From: Capronia americana
Taxonomy: Eukaryota > Ascomycota > Eurotiomycetes > Chaetothyriales > Herpotrichiellaceae
NCBI GenBank assembly: GCA_016110215.1
Contig: JADWQD010000004.1
Location: 1,860,001 to 1,924,000 of the forward strand
Length of the DNA: 64,000 nucleotides
Direction of reading: 5' to 3'
The position numbers were made by a program, and so were the translations under genes. Positions 30,143 to 40,621 of this stretch are shown here, piece by piece (the stretch's first letter is position 1; each line of letters starts with the position of its first letter). The notes under the pieces were generated by a model. That model was not told where the DNA came from. It searched no databases and was given only the letters and a program-made list of their open reading frames with translations.

Positions 30143-30754
30143 GTCTGGGGTAGGGAGAAAGGTTATTGTTGCGGCGGGGCAAAAGGAAAAGCAAGGCCCA
30201 AATCCATCAGGTGGACGCTCCCGAACGCCCTGATCGAACCGAAGAGCCTATCGAACCAGGAACGGCAACAGCGATATTCTGGAACGGATCTAAAGCCTTG
30301 TCGATCTGCTGCGCCATTTGTTTGCCTTTGACTCAAGCCTGTCCAGTTCCGCAGCGGTTTGGTCCGCCAATCACACGCCAGCTTCGGGAAAACTTTGACC
30401 TTCGTGTTGGGTGCTGGTTTCTTGGTTGCACATGGCATGTCACCCGGTCGCCTGGAACCATGCGAGTACGTAGTATTTCACCCTCCGCGGGTCGTGTTTC
30501 CGGTGGCTTATACATCACCTGTGGCGGTTTCCAACGTCTGGGGTACGTCGGCGAAATGGTTAAATATTGCACTTTCCCGCCTTTGGGCTCTGCCACTGAT
30601 GGAATGCCCATCCACCCATCCTAGGAATAATCACGCGAAAACCCGGGTGATTAACCGTACAAGTAAACATTTGCCTCACCTATTCTTACACTCCTACTTC
30701 ATCGTTCCTGTCCCTGTCCCTGTCCCTACGAGTAGACGCTGAGAATGATACACC
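30143..30754. promoter_or_regulatory. Divergent promoter region JJJ1 / SPX-RING gene
   Basis: It holds a CCAATCA box at 30367-30373, a plausible CCAAT-complex site, and a CCTGTCCCTGTCCCTGTCCC run just before the SPX-RING start. Confidence 0.45.
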
Positions 30755-32128
30755 ATGAAATTCGGCCAGGATTTCGAAGCGACCCTCGCTCGTGGCGACT
30801 ACCCTCCTGACTGGGTTAACTCAGCCATCTCTTACAAGAAGCTCAAGAAATGCATCAAGCGTGTCCAGCAAGAACTTCTGAGTCTTGGCCTCGACAAAGA
30901 CACTCTAGACGCCCTGTGGAAGCGCGTTGAGTCCAATGATTTAGCTGCCGACCAAGGAGCGGCTGATCGTCCACTCCAGTACACGGTTGATGATGGGGAA
31001 AAGGTCAGCTTCGCGCCAAAGTTGACAATTGTCATTGATCCCCACGATGGTTCGCCAATGGACGCCTGGCTTAGTCCTGACACTCGGAGAATTTTGCGAC
31101 GCCTTGCCAGGTCTTCGCGAGCTCATAATGACAACACTCTACAGCGAGAGGATTCACCGGATGACCACCGCAGATTCACGGACGAGTCAGCGTCAGACAA
31201 TGACAAGCGTCAACTAGAACTGGTGGAGGTGCCTCTGACTGCAGACTCCGAGTTCTTCCAGACACTGCGCCACGAACTGTCCTGTCTGGACGACTTGCAG
31301 AAAGCCGAGTATGACCGGCTACACCACGAGATCAATCGGCTAGGCAACGAACTGCGTGCGCTGCGAGCAAGCAAGTTGAAGCGTTCAAAGAAGGAAGTCG
31401 AAACTTGGCGGAAGATCTTTGAACTCTACTCGGATGCAGAAGTCTTCTTGTCCTCTCACGAAGCAGATGCTGGCGCACGCGACGCAGCTCATGCTCAAAA
31501 ACAGTTACAGGCTTTTACACAGACTCTTTCTGCACAGCAAAAGAAGGACACTTTCAGATTGGGAGACAAGGCCAACACCGCTCTGGCGCGGTTCCTGCAA
31601 ATTAACGTCAACCTCCTTCGACTGATCAAGTTCCAAGAGATCAATCGCACCGCTCTCAACAAAATCATGAAGAAGTTTGACAAGCGAACGGCCCTGCACG
31701 CGAAGTCCTCAGTGGCGCAGTCGCTCACCAAGTCCTCGCCCTTTATTGTGCAAGATTTGGCCAAGGCGACATGCTTCACTATCTCGGAGGAAGTGCTGAG
31801 CATCATTCCCCAGCTCAACGACTACTTGTGCCCAATCTGTTTTAGCATCTCGTGGAGACCTGTGCGGTTACGCTGCGGTCATCTGTTTTGCATCAGATGC
31901 ATGATTGTTTTGCAGCAGGAAGAAAAGGATCATTGTCCGCTGTGCCGGGAAGAGGTGGTTATGGAAGCCACGGAGAAGAACATTGACCAAGAAATGGTCA
32001 AGTTTTTGCACGCCAACTTCAGGGCCGACGTGAAGGAGAAACAGAAGCAAAATGAGATTGCCGCTGGGATTGATCGGTGGGGTGCTGCGTATGAGCATGC
32101 TCAGATGCAGAGGTGCATGGTTATGTGA
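30755..32128 (+). CDS. SPX-RING protein, predicted E3 ubiquitin ligase
   Basis: A single exon encodes 457 residues. An SPX domain opens at Met1 (MKFGQDFEATL) and has the Y27-K-K-L-K-K32 phosphate/inositol-pyrophosphate-binding helix. It closes with N-R-T-A-L-N-K-I-M-K-K-F-D-K near 295-307. A C3HC4 RING finger follows at 359-397 (CPIC...CGHLFCIRC...CPLC). SPX-RING proteins couple phosphate status to ubiquitination. The last four residues are C-M-V-M, with Cys454, which matches a CaaX prenylation box (Met-ending, farnesyl type). If used, the protein would be membrane-anchored. The box is only predicted. Confidence 0.92.
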   Translation: MKFGQDFEATLARGDYPPDWVNSAISYKKLKKCIKRVQQELLSLGLDKDTLDALWKRVESNDLAADQGAADRPLQYTVDDGEKVSFAPKLTIVIDPHDGSPMDAWLSPDTRRILRRLARSSRAHNDNTLQREDSPDDHRRFTDESASDNDKRQLELVEVPLTADSEFFQTLRHELSCLDDLQKAEYDRLHHEINRLGNELRALRASKLKRSKKEVETWRKIFELYSDAEVFLSSHEADAGARDAAHAQKQLQAFTQTLSAQQKKDTFRLGDKANTALARFLQINVNLLRLIKFQEINRTALNKIMKKFDKRTALHAKSSVAQSLTKSSPFIVQDLAKATCFTISEEVLSIIPQLNDYLCPICFSISWRPVRLRCGHLFCIRCMIVLQQEEKDHCPLCREEVVMEATEKNIDQEMVKFLHANFRADVKEKQKQNEIAAGIDRWGAAYEHAQMQRCMVM

Positions 32129-32731
32129 GAGCAGACAGGCAGTATCCTTTCCGAGCGTTGCTTAGATCTAATGTCTATACCCGCAACTGCTTAGAGTCAG
32201 CAGTTGATTATGAGCAAGCATTCAAATGAAGTTCAGATCAGCCTCGGATGGGTTTTGCAAAGGACTTGTTCAACTGTCGACAGAGGCCGAGCCGTAGCTA
32301 TGGATCCAAGAACATGGAACCCGACGATCGTACTCGTAGGGTTGTCGTGGAGAAAGGATCAACGTCGATCTTGTTGGATGTCAGAGTTTGCTGGCTCTAA
32401 CGGCGAGTGTGGTGGGGTGGTGGTGGGCGTCTGTGCGATGACCTCATAGCATCAGGCCCATCCCCGCCCTTGGCCAATCAGAAGATCGCGTAGATCGTGT
32501 CAGCTTCGCAACTCACTTTCCTCTGGTAGAGAGGCACGATCAACATGATCACCATCGAGACCCCTACTCCCTTTATCAGTCTCACCATGTCATATTTGAA
32601 GGCCCCCTCCGCCACACCACGGGCACGTCCCTTGTCGCGTGATTTTTCGATTCCGCAGAACTCGTTGTTGATGCCGCCGAAGATATCGACATGCACCATA
32701 ATACAGATACCAAATTTCTCCAGCAAACACC
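32129..32731. other. Intergenic region upstream of the 328-aa gene
   Basis: This 603-nt region contains a CCAATCA box at 32474-32480. A minus-strand frame at 32726-32478 has no recognisable motif. Confidence 0.4.
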
Positions 32732-33718
32732 ATGGGTGTCCAAGACTTTGTTCGCTTCGATCCGGATGAGTACAGATCTAAAGTGCGGGGCTATGACGAC
32801 CAACAGCTACAGAAGAAAGAAGTTGTCCTGATCCGGACGCTATACTCGAGCACGGCGGGCGTCATCAGTGGCGTCGTTATGGCTCCAGGTACAGGAGGTG
32901 CTTCGCTCGTTGGTTCTGTCGCTGGTGGCAGAGTAATGCAACTTGTGGAGCAAAAGCTGGATGTCGTCCGAGCCGAACTCACGAGGCGTGGGCTGCCTTT
33001 GCATCAGAAGACAACGCGAGACCAAGCCATTCCTGCGGCCACTGGCAGCGTAGCAGGAGCGATGGGTCTGTTCTCGGGCATGGAAGGACATCTGGTAGGC
33101 ACTGCAGCTGGCGCCGCTGCTAACTTGGTCGGAGTTGAAACGCAGCCGCTTGACCGTGTCCAAACCGCTCCAGCTCCCCCGATCAGTCAAGGGTCAAACA
33201 GCTTCCAGAAACTGAAGAGGTCGCTGACCGAGACTGCGTCCTCCAAAGCCCGATCCCTGCAGTACCCTTTCTCGTCCGAAGACAGGGAACTATTCCGCCA
33301 ATATGACAATTTACTCGAACGGAAGAAGTCTCTGCAGGGGCGGTACCAACAGCTCCGTGAGATGACGCTAGGTGCGGCGGGCGAGAAGTGGTACTGGTAC
33401 GTGATCTACCATTACCCTCGTGAGGCAGAGAGCCTGACAATCCCGACACAACCAGGCTTGTCGATAAAGTCGCTCCGACGTAGGGATAGTCTCGGGCAAT
33501 GGAACAGACACATTCAGCGATCTCACCGCCGTCGAGCCAATGAAGACCTTGAGTGTTTCCGGAGAGAACTAGACGATCTACAAACGCGATTGGACAACTG
33601 GCAGGTTTTCATATCAGAAGTAAGTATGCGGAGAACAGGTCATTCTCCAGAAGATTCTGCTCACGATCAGAATAGTACCTACCACCTGGACCGGTTACTT
33701 CGCCCACGGCCAGCGTAG
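32732..33718 (+). CDS. Uncharacterised fungal protein with Gly-rich membrane-like segments
   Basis: A single exon encodes 328 residues. A charged N terminus (DPDEYRSKVRGYDDQQLQKK) is followed by two Gly/Ala-rich hydrophobic stretches (about 42-72 and 100-133) around the segment V-R-A-E-L-T-R-R-G-L-P-L-H. I associate this pattern with a widespread uncharacterised Pezizomycotina family. The second half has charged helices and an Arg-rich region, then a C-terminal coiled coil (about 265-300). Membrane association through the Gly-zipper-like stretches is inferred. The gene's own end sits in a Ser/Arg-rich tail that may be intron read-through. Confidence 0.65.
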   Translation: MGVQDFVRFDPDEYRSKVRGYDDQQLQKKEVVLIRTLYSSTAGVISGVVMAPGTGGASLVGSVAGGRVMQLVEQKLDVVRAELTRRGLPLHQKTTRDQAIPAATGSVAGAMGLFSGMEGHLVGTAAGAAANLVGVETQPLDRVQTAPAPPISQGSNSFQKLKRSLTETASSKARSLQYPFSSEDRELFRQYDNLLERKKSLQGRYQQLREMTLGAAGEKWYWYVIYHYPREAESLTIPTQPGLSIKSLRRRDSLGQWNRHIQRSHRRRANEDLECFRRELDDLQTRLDNWQVFISEVSMRRTGHSPEDSAHDQNSTYHLDRLLRPRPA

Positions 33719-35234
33719 AAACAATGGGAGCGTTCAACCGCAATCTTACCGTCTGCGTTGCTCTCCTGATGTGCTATTGGGTTTTAACCCGATCCTGGGT
33801 CCCATTGGCCTATCAGTCGCTGGCCATCCTCCTCCTTGGATTCGTGGTTCATGCCCAGGTTGGCCGGAATCCGAAAAGCTCCTCATATTCGTCGGTAAAA
33901 TAGTCCAGGAGCTCCTCTTCCTCCTCAACAAGGGCCCTGCATTCCATGCCAGCGGCTGCTTAGTTGCCAGCAGTCACTGGGTCCTTGATTCCCTTGGAGC
34001 CTGACTGCTGGCTTGCTTGGCCTGATTCTTTGAACTGGTGCCGACTCAGACCTATCTTCCTCACTGTATGTCTCTCGGGTGGGAATCCGCTCGTTAGCGC
34101 TAGGAGAGTTGTCTTCTCCCGGAGACCCGGGTCGCCAACTTCAACAAGCTTAGTTGCGCAGACCACCTACTGTTGTTCATTGGGCTGGGCAATCGGCTCC
34201 CCACTCTAAGGCATTCATCGACAGTCGCACAACGACAACGCCATCTCTAGTCGTTCATCGGTCTTGAGGACTGCTTTTTCTCAGAGTTCGCTGATCTGGC
34301 GGAATGAGCACTCCTCGGCCGCTCCTCAATCTCTGGAGTGCCCGCACACCGATCGTACCCACACAGAGCGGGTACTGATACAGTAGCAACTCCAACGGCT
34401 GCCGCCAACGGGACACATCCTCTATCATCACAGTCAGTCGTTCCCGTCACCTGCAGTACCTGAATCTTCCTGGGCGCACTACTTCAGCCTTGCCAATCTT
34501 CAAGAACGACAATTATCATTGGAGACGCATTACCGCAAATCAACCCAGAACTGGATTTCGGAGTTCGTGTTGACCCGAAATGATGGCATTGTGTATTGGT
34601 ATCGCTCAACCTGGAATACACCGGATAGGGTATCCTGGATAAGCATTGTGTTTGAGCACTTTAGCGATCTGTCAAGGACAAAGTTGGCTTGACGTCCATT
34701 GGCTTCACTGCCCACTCTCTACGCTTCTCTCGAGGCAGTGTGAATGAGTTTAATGCACATTTGAGATCGCCTTGGCTCATGTTGAGGGCCGTATTTACCC
34801 CCAAATACCGCTGGTGTGCACATCGATGCAGATATTCGCGGTATCGAAGCCGCCAAGGCTTGTCACGGTGCACTTGGGGGTACACATTCTCCGAGACAAG
34901 GCTCTACGGCAAGCAGGCGTCTGTCAATTCCTGGAGAAATGTGATCCTCCATTTCACCCGTTCAGGTTCCAGAAGCTAGGACGTATATGCGCACCATCAT
35001 TCTACATGGATATGTCCACCTCCACAAGATCCGTTCAGCTGCCACCTTTGATAGAGTTGGTGCGACAACTTCATGGCAGAGTCTGCCACCGTCGACAAAT
35101 CTGTGTCTCTGCGCTGCTCGTTACAGGTACAGCGATCCCGATTCGCTAATGCATTCCGACAGCGCGGGAGGACCTTTCCGTACAACATCTCATCGCATTT
35201 CTCCGCACTCGCTCGGTCCTAGAATATAGCCTCT
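33719..35234. other. Gene-poor stretch of 1.5 kb
   Basis: No intact gene is recognised. A coding-like frame without start at 34388-34692 is listed separately. The rest has only short frames with many stops. It marks the change from housekeeping-like genes on the left to accessory genes on the right. Confidence 0.5.
34388..34692 (+). pseudogene. Orphan coding-like frame without start codon
   Basis: About 100 open codons end in TGA at 34690-34692, with no ATG anywhere in the frame. The translation has ordinary protein composition with Trp-rich segments (for example SSWAHYFSLANLQERQ and GIVYWYRSTWNTPDRVSWIS). A TAG acceptor-like trinucleotide immediately precedes the frame. It may be a last exon whose upstream part is decayed, or a relic. 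I do not recognise the family. Confidence 0.3.
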
Positions 35235-36129
35235 TCATGAAAGGTTGCTGAAAGTTCGAAGGTGGAGGGCTGGCTGGCTATCCTTTGGTTGCAGCTCGAT
35301 GGTATACCAAAACAGCGCAATTGCCATAACAGCCGCCATCAGGACTGCATCGAAAGAATATGCTGGCCACTCATATGAGTTGAGATATCCATCGTCCCCT
35401 TGCGCGTATTCCGCCAGGCGATAGGTGTTGCGAGCGACCATGAGAATTCCCACCAAGTATAACGATAACAGAATCCGACCCAAGGGCAGACCCGACTCCC
35501 TGCACCGTTCCCAGAGGGGCAGAGAACGAACTCGGGCTTGCCACATTGCTGCAACTGATAGGAAGAAGATGAAGAACAAGACCTGCAGAGCAAGCCCTGC
35601 GAGGACGATGTCTCGAGCGCCCTGGATTGAAGATGCGGATTTGGCGCTTCCTAACCACGATACGCCGCTCGACTGGACCTGCAGGCAGAGCCAATCTCCT
35701 AAGAGGAAGATCTTTGACATCCACTTCCTCTTTATGGGCGAATATTGTTCTCCATCCGCGGCGGTGATCAAGCGACCGAGGAACATGTAGACTGAGGCCG
35801 CGAGGAGGATTGGCGACAACACGATGAGGAGGACTTGGACGAGGTACAAGGCTAGGCTGTCGACGTGATAGTGGGATGCTGCTCGAGTGAAGAAGCCGAT
35901 GACTTCGCCTGGAGAGGATATCAACAAAAAGCACCTTTCGTCGTCAAGATTCGGCCGAAAACCTACAGGCGCCCCCTATCATGAACGCTATTGTGAACTT
36001 CCGCCTCGGATTCGACTTGCTCATCAGCACGATGTGCGCTATCGTCAGTATAGCGAAGATGATCCCGGCGGCAATTGCTGCCGGAACAGAGGGGACATAG
36101 TGCTTGTAATAGTTGTCGATCTTCGCCAT
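35235..36129 (-). CDS. RTA1-family membrane protein
   Basis: Two exons, 36129-35967 and 35908-35235, flank a 58-nt intron (GTAGGT...CAG) and encode about 277 residues with seven hydrophobic segments. Family marks include Y-x-P-S-x-x-A at the N terminus, the E-V-I-G-F-F-x-R-A motif created across the splice junction, LLIVLSPILLAASVYMFLGR, the loop with an F-x-x-G-D segment, and R-N-T-Y-R-L-A-E. RTA1-like proteins are plasma-membrane proteins linked to lipid translocation, sphingoid-base export or resistance to lipophilic drugs; the exact substrate is unknown. Divergent from a Zn2Cys6 regulator. Confidence 0.9.
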
Positions 36130-36750
36130 TGTGGCCCGCCTGCTATGTTCGTCCGGAAGATTGCTGGCAGAAGCATATCAAGGTAGCCCTGGCATGAAGC
36201 ACTTTATATGTCCGCAGGATCAGTTCATCCCGAACCCGGAACAAACATGGTCCTGCGACATTCTTGCCTTATCCACCACGGCTTGTATCGCTAAACCACC
36301 CACACTTGGCCAGCGACTGGAAGGACATGGAATTTATACTGCTGCCTGGACACTGTGGGACGACCATCATTCCAGACGAAATAGTGTCAAGATACACAGC
36401 ACAACAATATCCATGAAGATTTGCTTCGCCAGGCCAAGAGCGACGCCCCTTGGACAAGGCTGTGCGCAGAATTGGCGTCTCCACGAGCAGCAGAATCAGG
36501 TTTAGTGTACGCGTATCCGATTTGTCTTCCAATCGCTGCTGCCTGAAATCGCCATTCATCTACAAGTTATTGGACGTAAACGGAGCCCTTGCTCTTCAGA
36601 ATCCGAAATCCAAATCCAAGGATCGCATTTTCAGCGAGAGGGCAGACGTTTCGGGCATAGAATCCTCGTATTGCACGACAGCGAGTCTCCTGGGACGCCC
36701 AACACGTGAACGAGCCAGCTCCCATCCGTGAGATGTGCTATCGTCTGACA
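36130..36750. promoter_or_regulatory. Divergent intergenic region RTA1 / Zn2Cys6 gene
   Basis: This 621-nt region holds both promoters. No specific operator is recognised. Confidence 0.4.
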
Positions 36751-38122
36751 TGCCAGGCCGGAAACCGCATAAGAAGTCCAAGACCGGATGTTACAACTGC
36801 AAGCGAAGACGAGTGAAGGTGTGTGGCATTTGTGCATGCTATCTTTCCTGCCACCGATCGCCATGACCCGGTTTCCACGGTTGATCGCTATCAATAGCGA
36901 GTGACGAGTTGTTGGCTCCTCCGACATCGAGCATGTGTGCCACTTCGACAAATCTTTCCACTGACTCTGCGCCATGTAGTGCGACGAATCCGGGCCTCCA
37001 TGTTCAAGCTGCACTATCCACCAAGATGAATGTACATATCCTTCCACGAGGCTAGCCCCTCCTCCACCCAGACCACAGGTCTGTACATGCCAACATAAGT
37101 ATCTCAGCCAGGACCTTCGGAGCAACACGTGCACACCACCAGCGTCCTATCCAAGCTCTCAAACGAACACATTGGAGCTGGAACTATGGCACAGGTGGAC
37201 TTCCACCACATATGACCACCTCACGAATGGCAAGCAGTATGGCAGCCGCCACAACTGGCAGGTCCTGGTCCCAAAGCTGGCATTGCATTGCGATTATCTG
37301 AGGAACGCCATCTTCGCCATCTCGGCAATGGATATTGTCCTCGAATCTCCCGACCCAATGCCCCCGCCACGCTCATATTACATGCTCGCCGCCTTGGAAT
37401 ATCACAATGCCGCCTGCCAAGCCTTTGGCAACGTTGGTGCTCACACGATCCCCCAGACCGCCAATGACGCCGAAAACGGCTTCACAACCATCTTCGCCTT
37501 CTCTGTCATCAACCTCGCATTCATCCTCGGCATGTCACAGTGTCAGGTCACCACGAATCAGGATGTGGAAGAGAGCACGAAAATCGTGGGAAATATCACA
37601 ATGCTGTTCAAGGTGCTTCAGAGCATGGGCTCAGTCATCAGCTCGTACCTCGAAGGGTTCTCAAGAGGGCCTCTCCCCGTTAGTCGTGACATCTTCTCCG
37701 AGATCCGATGGCGCGGGTTAGACGAAGACACAGAAGTGGCACTCATGAGACTGAGATATATCGTGGACCGTGAAAAGGGGCCTGAAGAGGCTCCCGGCAT
37801 CAACGACGCCTATTCGGGGGCAATTGCCTGGTTGGAGACATGCTTCGGCTTCTACAGTGATGAGAACAGGGATGTTGTTCTCATCTGGCCGATGGTCTTG
37901 GATACGTGCTTTGTCGGGGCGCTCGAGACCAGTGCAGACAATGTGTGCTGCCTGATCCTGTTGCACTGGGCAGTGATGCTGCATCGATTCGGCCGCGGGA
38001 GGCGGTTTTCGGGGGATCTGGGCGCCAAACTTGTAGATCAACTGTCCAAGCCTATGCTGGCAAAGGACAAACTATGGGAGGAGAGCATACAGTTTGTGCG
38101 ACAGCAGGTTGGTCTGTCGTAG
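36751..38122 (+). CDS. Zn2Cys6 transcription factor, Upc2-like
   Basis: Two exons, 36751-36819 and 36980-38122, with a 160-nt intron encode about 403 residues. The binuclear zinc cluster is split by the intron exactly after the second helix: C14, C17, then C24, C31, C34 and C41, with the C-x2-C-x6-C-x6-C-x2-C-x6-C spacing. A Pro-rich linker leads to an all-helical C-terminal domain starting with L-W-H-R-W-T-S-T-T-Y. That start is typical of the Upc2/ECM22-like group of fungal regulators. No separate intron is needed at 37079, because the frame is open through it. It sits back-to-back with RTA1. Upc2-like factors often control sterol or lipid genes, so RTA1 is a plausible target (inference). 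Confidence 0.88.
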
Positions 38123-38276
38123 AGCCTAAACGAAGCACATCGAGATCCGAGGCCGGCGATGGTCGGATCAACGGCCTCAAAAGCACAACAGCCAACATTT
38201 TCCATCAATCTGTCAAAACCAAGACAAGCAAACCACGAATCTCACTCTCACCGATGCCCGGCCTGGTCCCTATCCG

Positions 38277-38983
38277 CTATTCCTTCCCAACAGCCTCCAC
38301 CGCATCGACCAAGTCCTTGACCACAATCTTCTTCATCTTCATAAACGCGGCCATCGTGGCCGACATCTTCCTCTGATCTCCACTGGACATGATATCCACC
38401 ACGACGCGCGGGACGACCTGCCAAGACACGCCGAAGCGGTCCCTCAACCAGCCGCACATCTGCCTCTTTTTGTCCTCGTCGCTGGCCCCCTCGGTCAGAT
38501 GGTCCCAGTAGTGGTCGATGTCCTGCTGGCCGTCGCAGATGATCTGGAAGGAGACGGCCTCGGTCATGGCCATTTCCTTGGGCCGCGAGTTCAGAGCCAG
38601 CCATTTGGTGCCGTTGAGTGTGAAGGCCACGGACATGACGGTGCCGGGGGTTTGGCCGTGCATTTCTTGGCCCGTGGAGGTGAAATGGTTGATTGTGTCG
38701 ATCTGGGGGAGGGGCAGTCAGTGGTTGGTGGTCGTGATGAGAGGGGGATGCCCTCGGGATGGGCAGAGAAACAGAAACAAGAAAAAGTCAGTCACTTGAA
38801 ATGTGATGGGTATGGTGCGCAAGACACCGACAAAAACCACAGGTCTACGAGTCTCACTCAGACTGAGATAGAGGAGCCACATACCGAAGAGTTGGGGAAG
38901 ATCGAGACATAGCGACGAGCCGCTTCTTCAGCCTGGGTCTCGAAGAAGATACACGGCATGAGGGTGATTGGAGAGACGGACAT
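38277..38983 (-). CDS. PhnB-like / 3-demethylubiquinone methyltransferase-like VOC-fold protein
   Basis: Two exons, 38983-38885 and 38702-38277, with a 182-nt intron (GTATGT...CCCCCAG) encode about 174 residues. The protein has the glyoxalase/VOC fold of PF06983. The start is MPCIFFETQAEEAARRYVSI with F-P-N-S. Then follow G-T-V-M-S-V-A-F-T-L-N-G, LALNSRP, E-A-V-S-F-Q-I, D-H-Y-W-D-H-L-T-E-G, C-G-W-L-R-D-R-F-G-V-S-W-Q-V-V-P, and a C-terminal M-K-M-K-K-I. Such proteins are common in fungi and bacteria. No methyltransferase activity should be assumed from the old family name. The gene ends 154 nt from the convergent Zn2Cys6 gene. Confidence 0.88.
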
Positions 38984-39589
38984 TTTGAAGTGAAAGAGGT
39001 GGTGGTGTGGGCTTTGAAATACAGGATAGTCTGTTTGGGTATGTTTCTGGTTCTGGAGGAGAGCGTGGGCCGAGTACTTATCCAAGTGCAGATCCAATTC
39101 CAAGTCCAAGATTCGATGCGATGCGATGGATTGAAACTTATACGTGAAGTACACCGACCTACGCATTGCAGCATGAGCATAGAGTACTACACTATATACC
39201 AGTGTATGTGCCCCCCTGTCCTGCCCAGCCCTGCCCAGCAATTCAGGCTTCAACCAGGCAACAGTCGCGCCAAGGTGCAGCATGATTGGGTGCGCCGAGG
39301 ACAAGACGGCCAGCTCTGCTAGATATTGTCCCGCCCCCGAGTCCCTGAGCAGCATTGAGTCACACAGTATGTATGGTTCAGATGCCCTGCGATTCAATCT
39401 GTCCGTGTATAGTTTTACGTAGTATGTAGACCCCGTAGGCGGGACTGAGACAACTCAACTGGAAGACGGACCGTCGATCGCAGGATCCGAATACGATGAT
39501 ACGTACGGGTGGTACTCGTTCTCTTTCGACTGCTGCTCACTCTCTAGCACCGTGGCACTCTGACACTCTGGTGGTTTAGTGGTTTGGTT
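38984..39589. other. Intergenic region between VOC-fold and dehydrogenase genes
   Basis: This 606-nt region is the promoter of the VOC-fold gene and the 3' flank of the dehydrogenase. It has GATGCGATGCGATGG-type short repeats near 39115-39130. No gene is seen. Confidence 0.4.
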
Positions 39590-40621
39590 TTACTTCTTCA
39601 ATGCCGTCACGGTACTCCCGTCCGGCTCGCCCGTGCGCAGGGTCACGCCGGCCCTCTCCTCCCAGCGCTTCAGCAACTCGGTGTGATCAGCTGTCGGGGC
39701 CAAGGTGGCAGCGGCGTCCTTGAAATCCCGAATGATCAAGTCCGGGAGGTCGGTGTGGAAGCCGGTCTTCTCAAAGACCTCCTTGGCGATGCCGATGTCC
39801 TTGATCAGCAGGGCGAGCTGGAAGCCCGACGCGTACCGCCGGGGCAGGGCGTCGGTGGCGTAGCTGTCCGAGGTGGAGAAGTTACGGCCCGTGCCCACGT
39901 TCAGCACGTCGATCATCTGCACGGGGTCGAGGCCGAACTTCTGGCCCGTGACCAGGGCGTCGGAGAGCGCGACGATCGACGCCGCCGACGTGTAGTTGTT
40001 GAGCGTCTTCATCACGTGCCCGGACCCCAGCCTGCCCATCACGAATACGTACTTGGCCATGGCCTGCAAGACGGGGAGGGCGCGGTCGATCGCGTCGCGG
40101 CTGTCGGACCCGACCATCAGCGTGGCGTCGCCCGTGTCGGTGTCGTGGAGGTGGGCCTGCGTGACGGGCGAGTCGACCAGATGGAGGCCCAGTTCCGCGA
40201 GGTCGCGGCCCAGGGATTGCGTGTCGTACGGCGACGACGAGGACGTGTCAATTATGATTGTCCCTGAGTGAGATGGAACGTAAGCGTGGGGATGATGATC
40301 CGTGGAAACGTGTGGATGGGACAGACACTCACCTGGCTTCAACGCCTTCGCGATCCCACCCTCGCCCAGCACGACTTCCCGGACGACTTTCCCTTGCGGC
40401 AGCATCGTGACCAGCACGTCGACGTCCTTGAAGCCATCGGCCCCCGGGCTCGCCACCGTGGTGTTCTTGTTCTGTTGTGCGAACGTGGTCTCTCGCTCCG
40501 GGTCCGCGTCCCGCACCACTAGGTGGAAGCCTGCTCTGGGGATGTTGGAGGCCATCGAAGCCCCGGCCTTGCCGAGTCCGATGTAGCCTACTGTTTTGAC
40601 GGGGTTGCTTAGGGAGCCCAT
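39590..40621 (-). CDS. NAD(P)-dependent beta-hydroxyacid dehydrogenase (3-hydroxyisobutyrate dehydrogenase family)
   Basis: Two exons, 40621-40333 and 40263-39590, with a 69-nt intron (GTGAGT...CTCAG) encode about 320 residues. The Rossmann motif is at 11-20 (VGYIGLGKAG; G15-x-G17-x-x-G20). Then come VLVTMLPQG, the spliced K-P-G-T-I-I-I-D-T-S-S-S motif, the D-S-P-V-T substrate loop, MVGSD, and the catalytic G-S-G-H-V-M-K-T-L-N-N-Y with its Lys. This group includes 3-hydroxyisobutyrate, tartronate-semialdehyde and threonate dehydrogenases. The canonical G-G-x-x-G-A substrate loop is altered (T-Q-A-H-L-H-D-T-D), so the substrate is open. Divergent from the FAD monooxygenase. No clear mitochondrial presequence. 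Confidence 0.88.
   Translation of the reverse strand: MGSLSNPVKTVGYIGLGKAGASMASNIPRAGFHLVVRDADPERETTFAQQNKNTTVASPGADGFKDVDVLVTMLPQGKVVREVVLGEGGIAKALKPGECLSHPHVSTDHHPHAYVPSHSGTIIIDTSSSSPYDTQSLGRDLAELGLHLVDSPVTQAHLHDTDTGDATLMVGSDSRDAIDRALPVLQAMAKYVFVMGRLGSGHVMKTLNNYTSAASIVALSDALVTGQKFGLDPVQMIDVLNVGTGRNFSTSDSYATDALPRRYASGFQLALLIKDIGIAKEVFEKTGFHTDLPDLIIRDFKDAAATLAPTADHTELLKRWEERAGVTLRTGEPDGSTVTALKK

Noticed and set aside
37079..37111. A second intron in the Zn2Cys6 gene
   Set aside because: The GTCTGT donor and next in-phase acceptor would give a 33-nt intron, below a workable size, and the frame is open through the segment.
36631..37134. 167-codon minus-strand frame across the Zn2Cys6 start
   Set aside because: Antisense to the zinc-cluster exons and their intron, with no motif.
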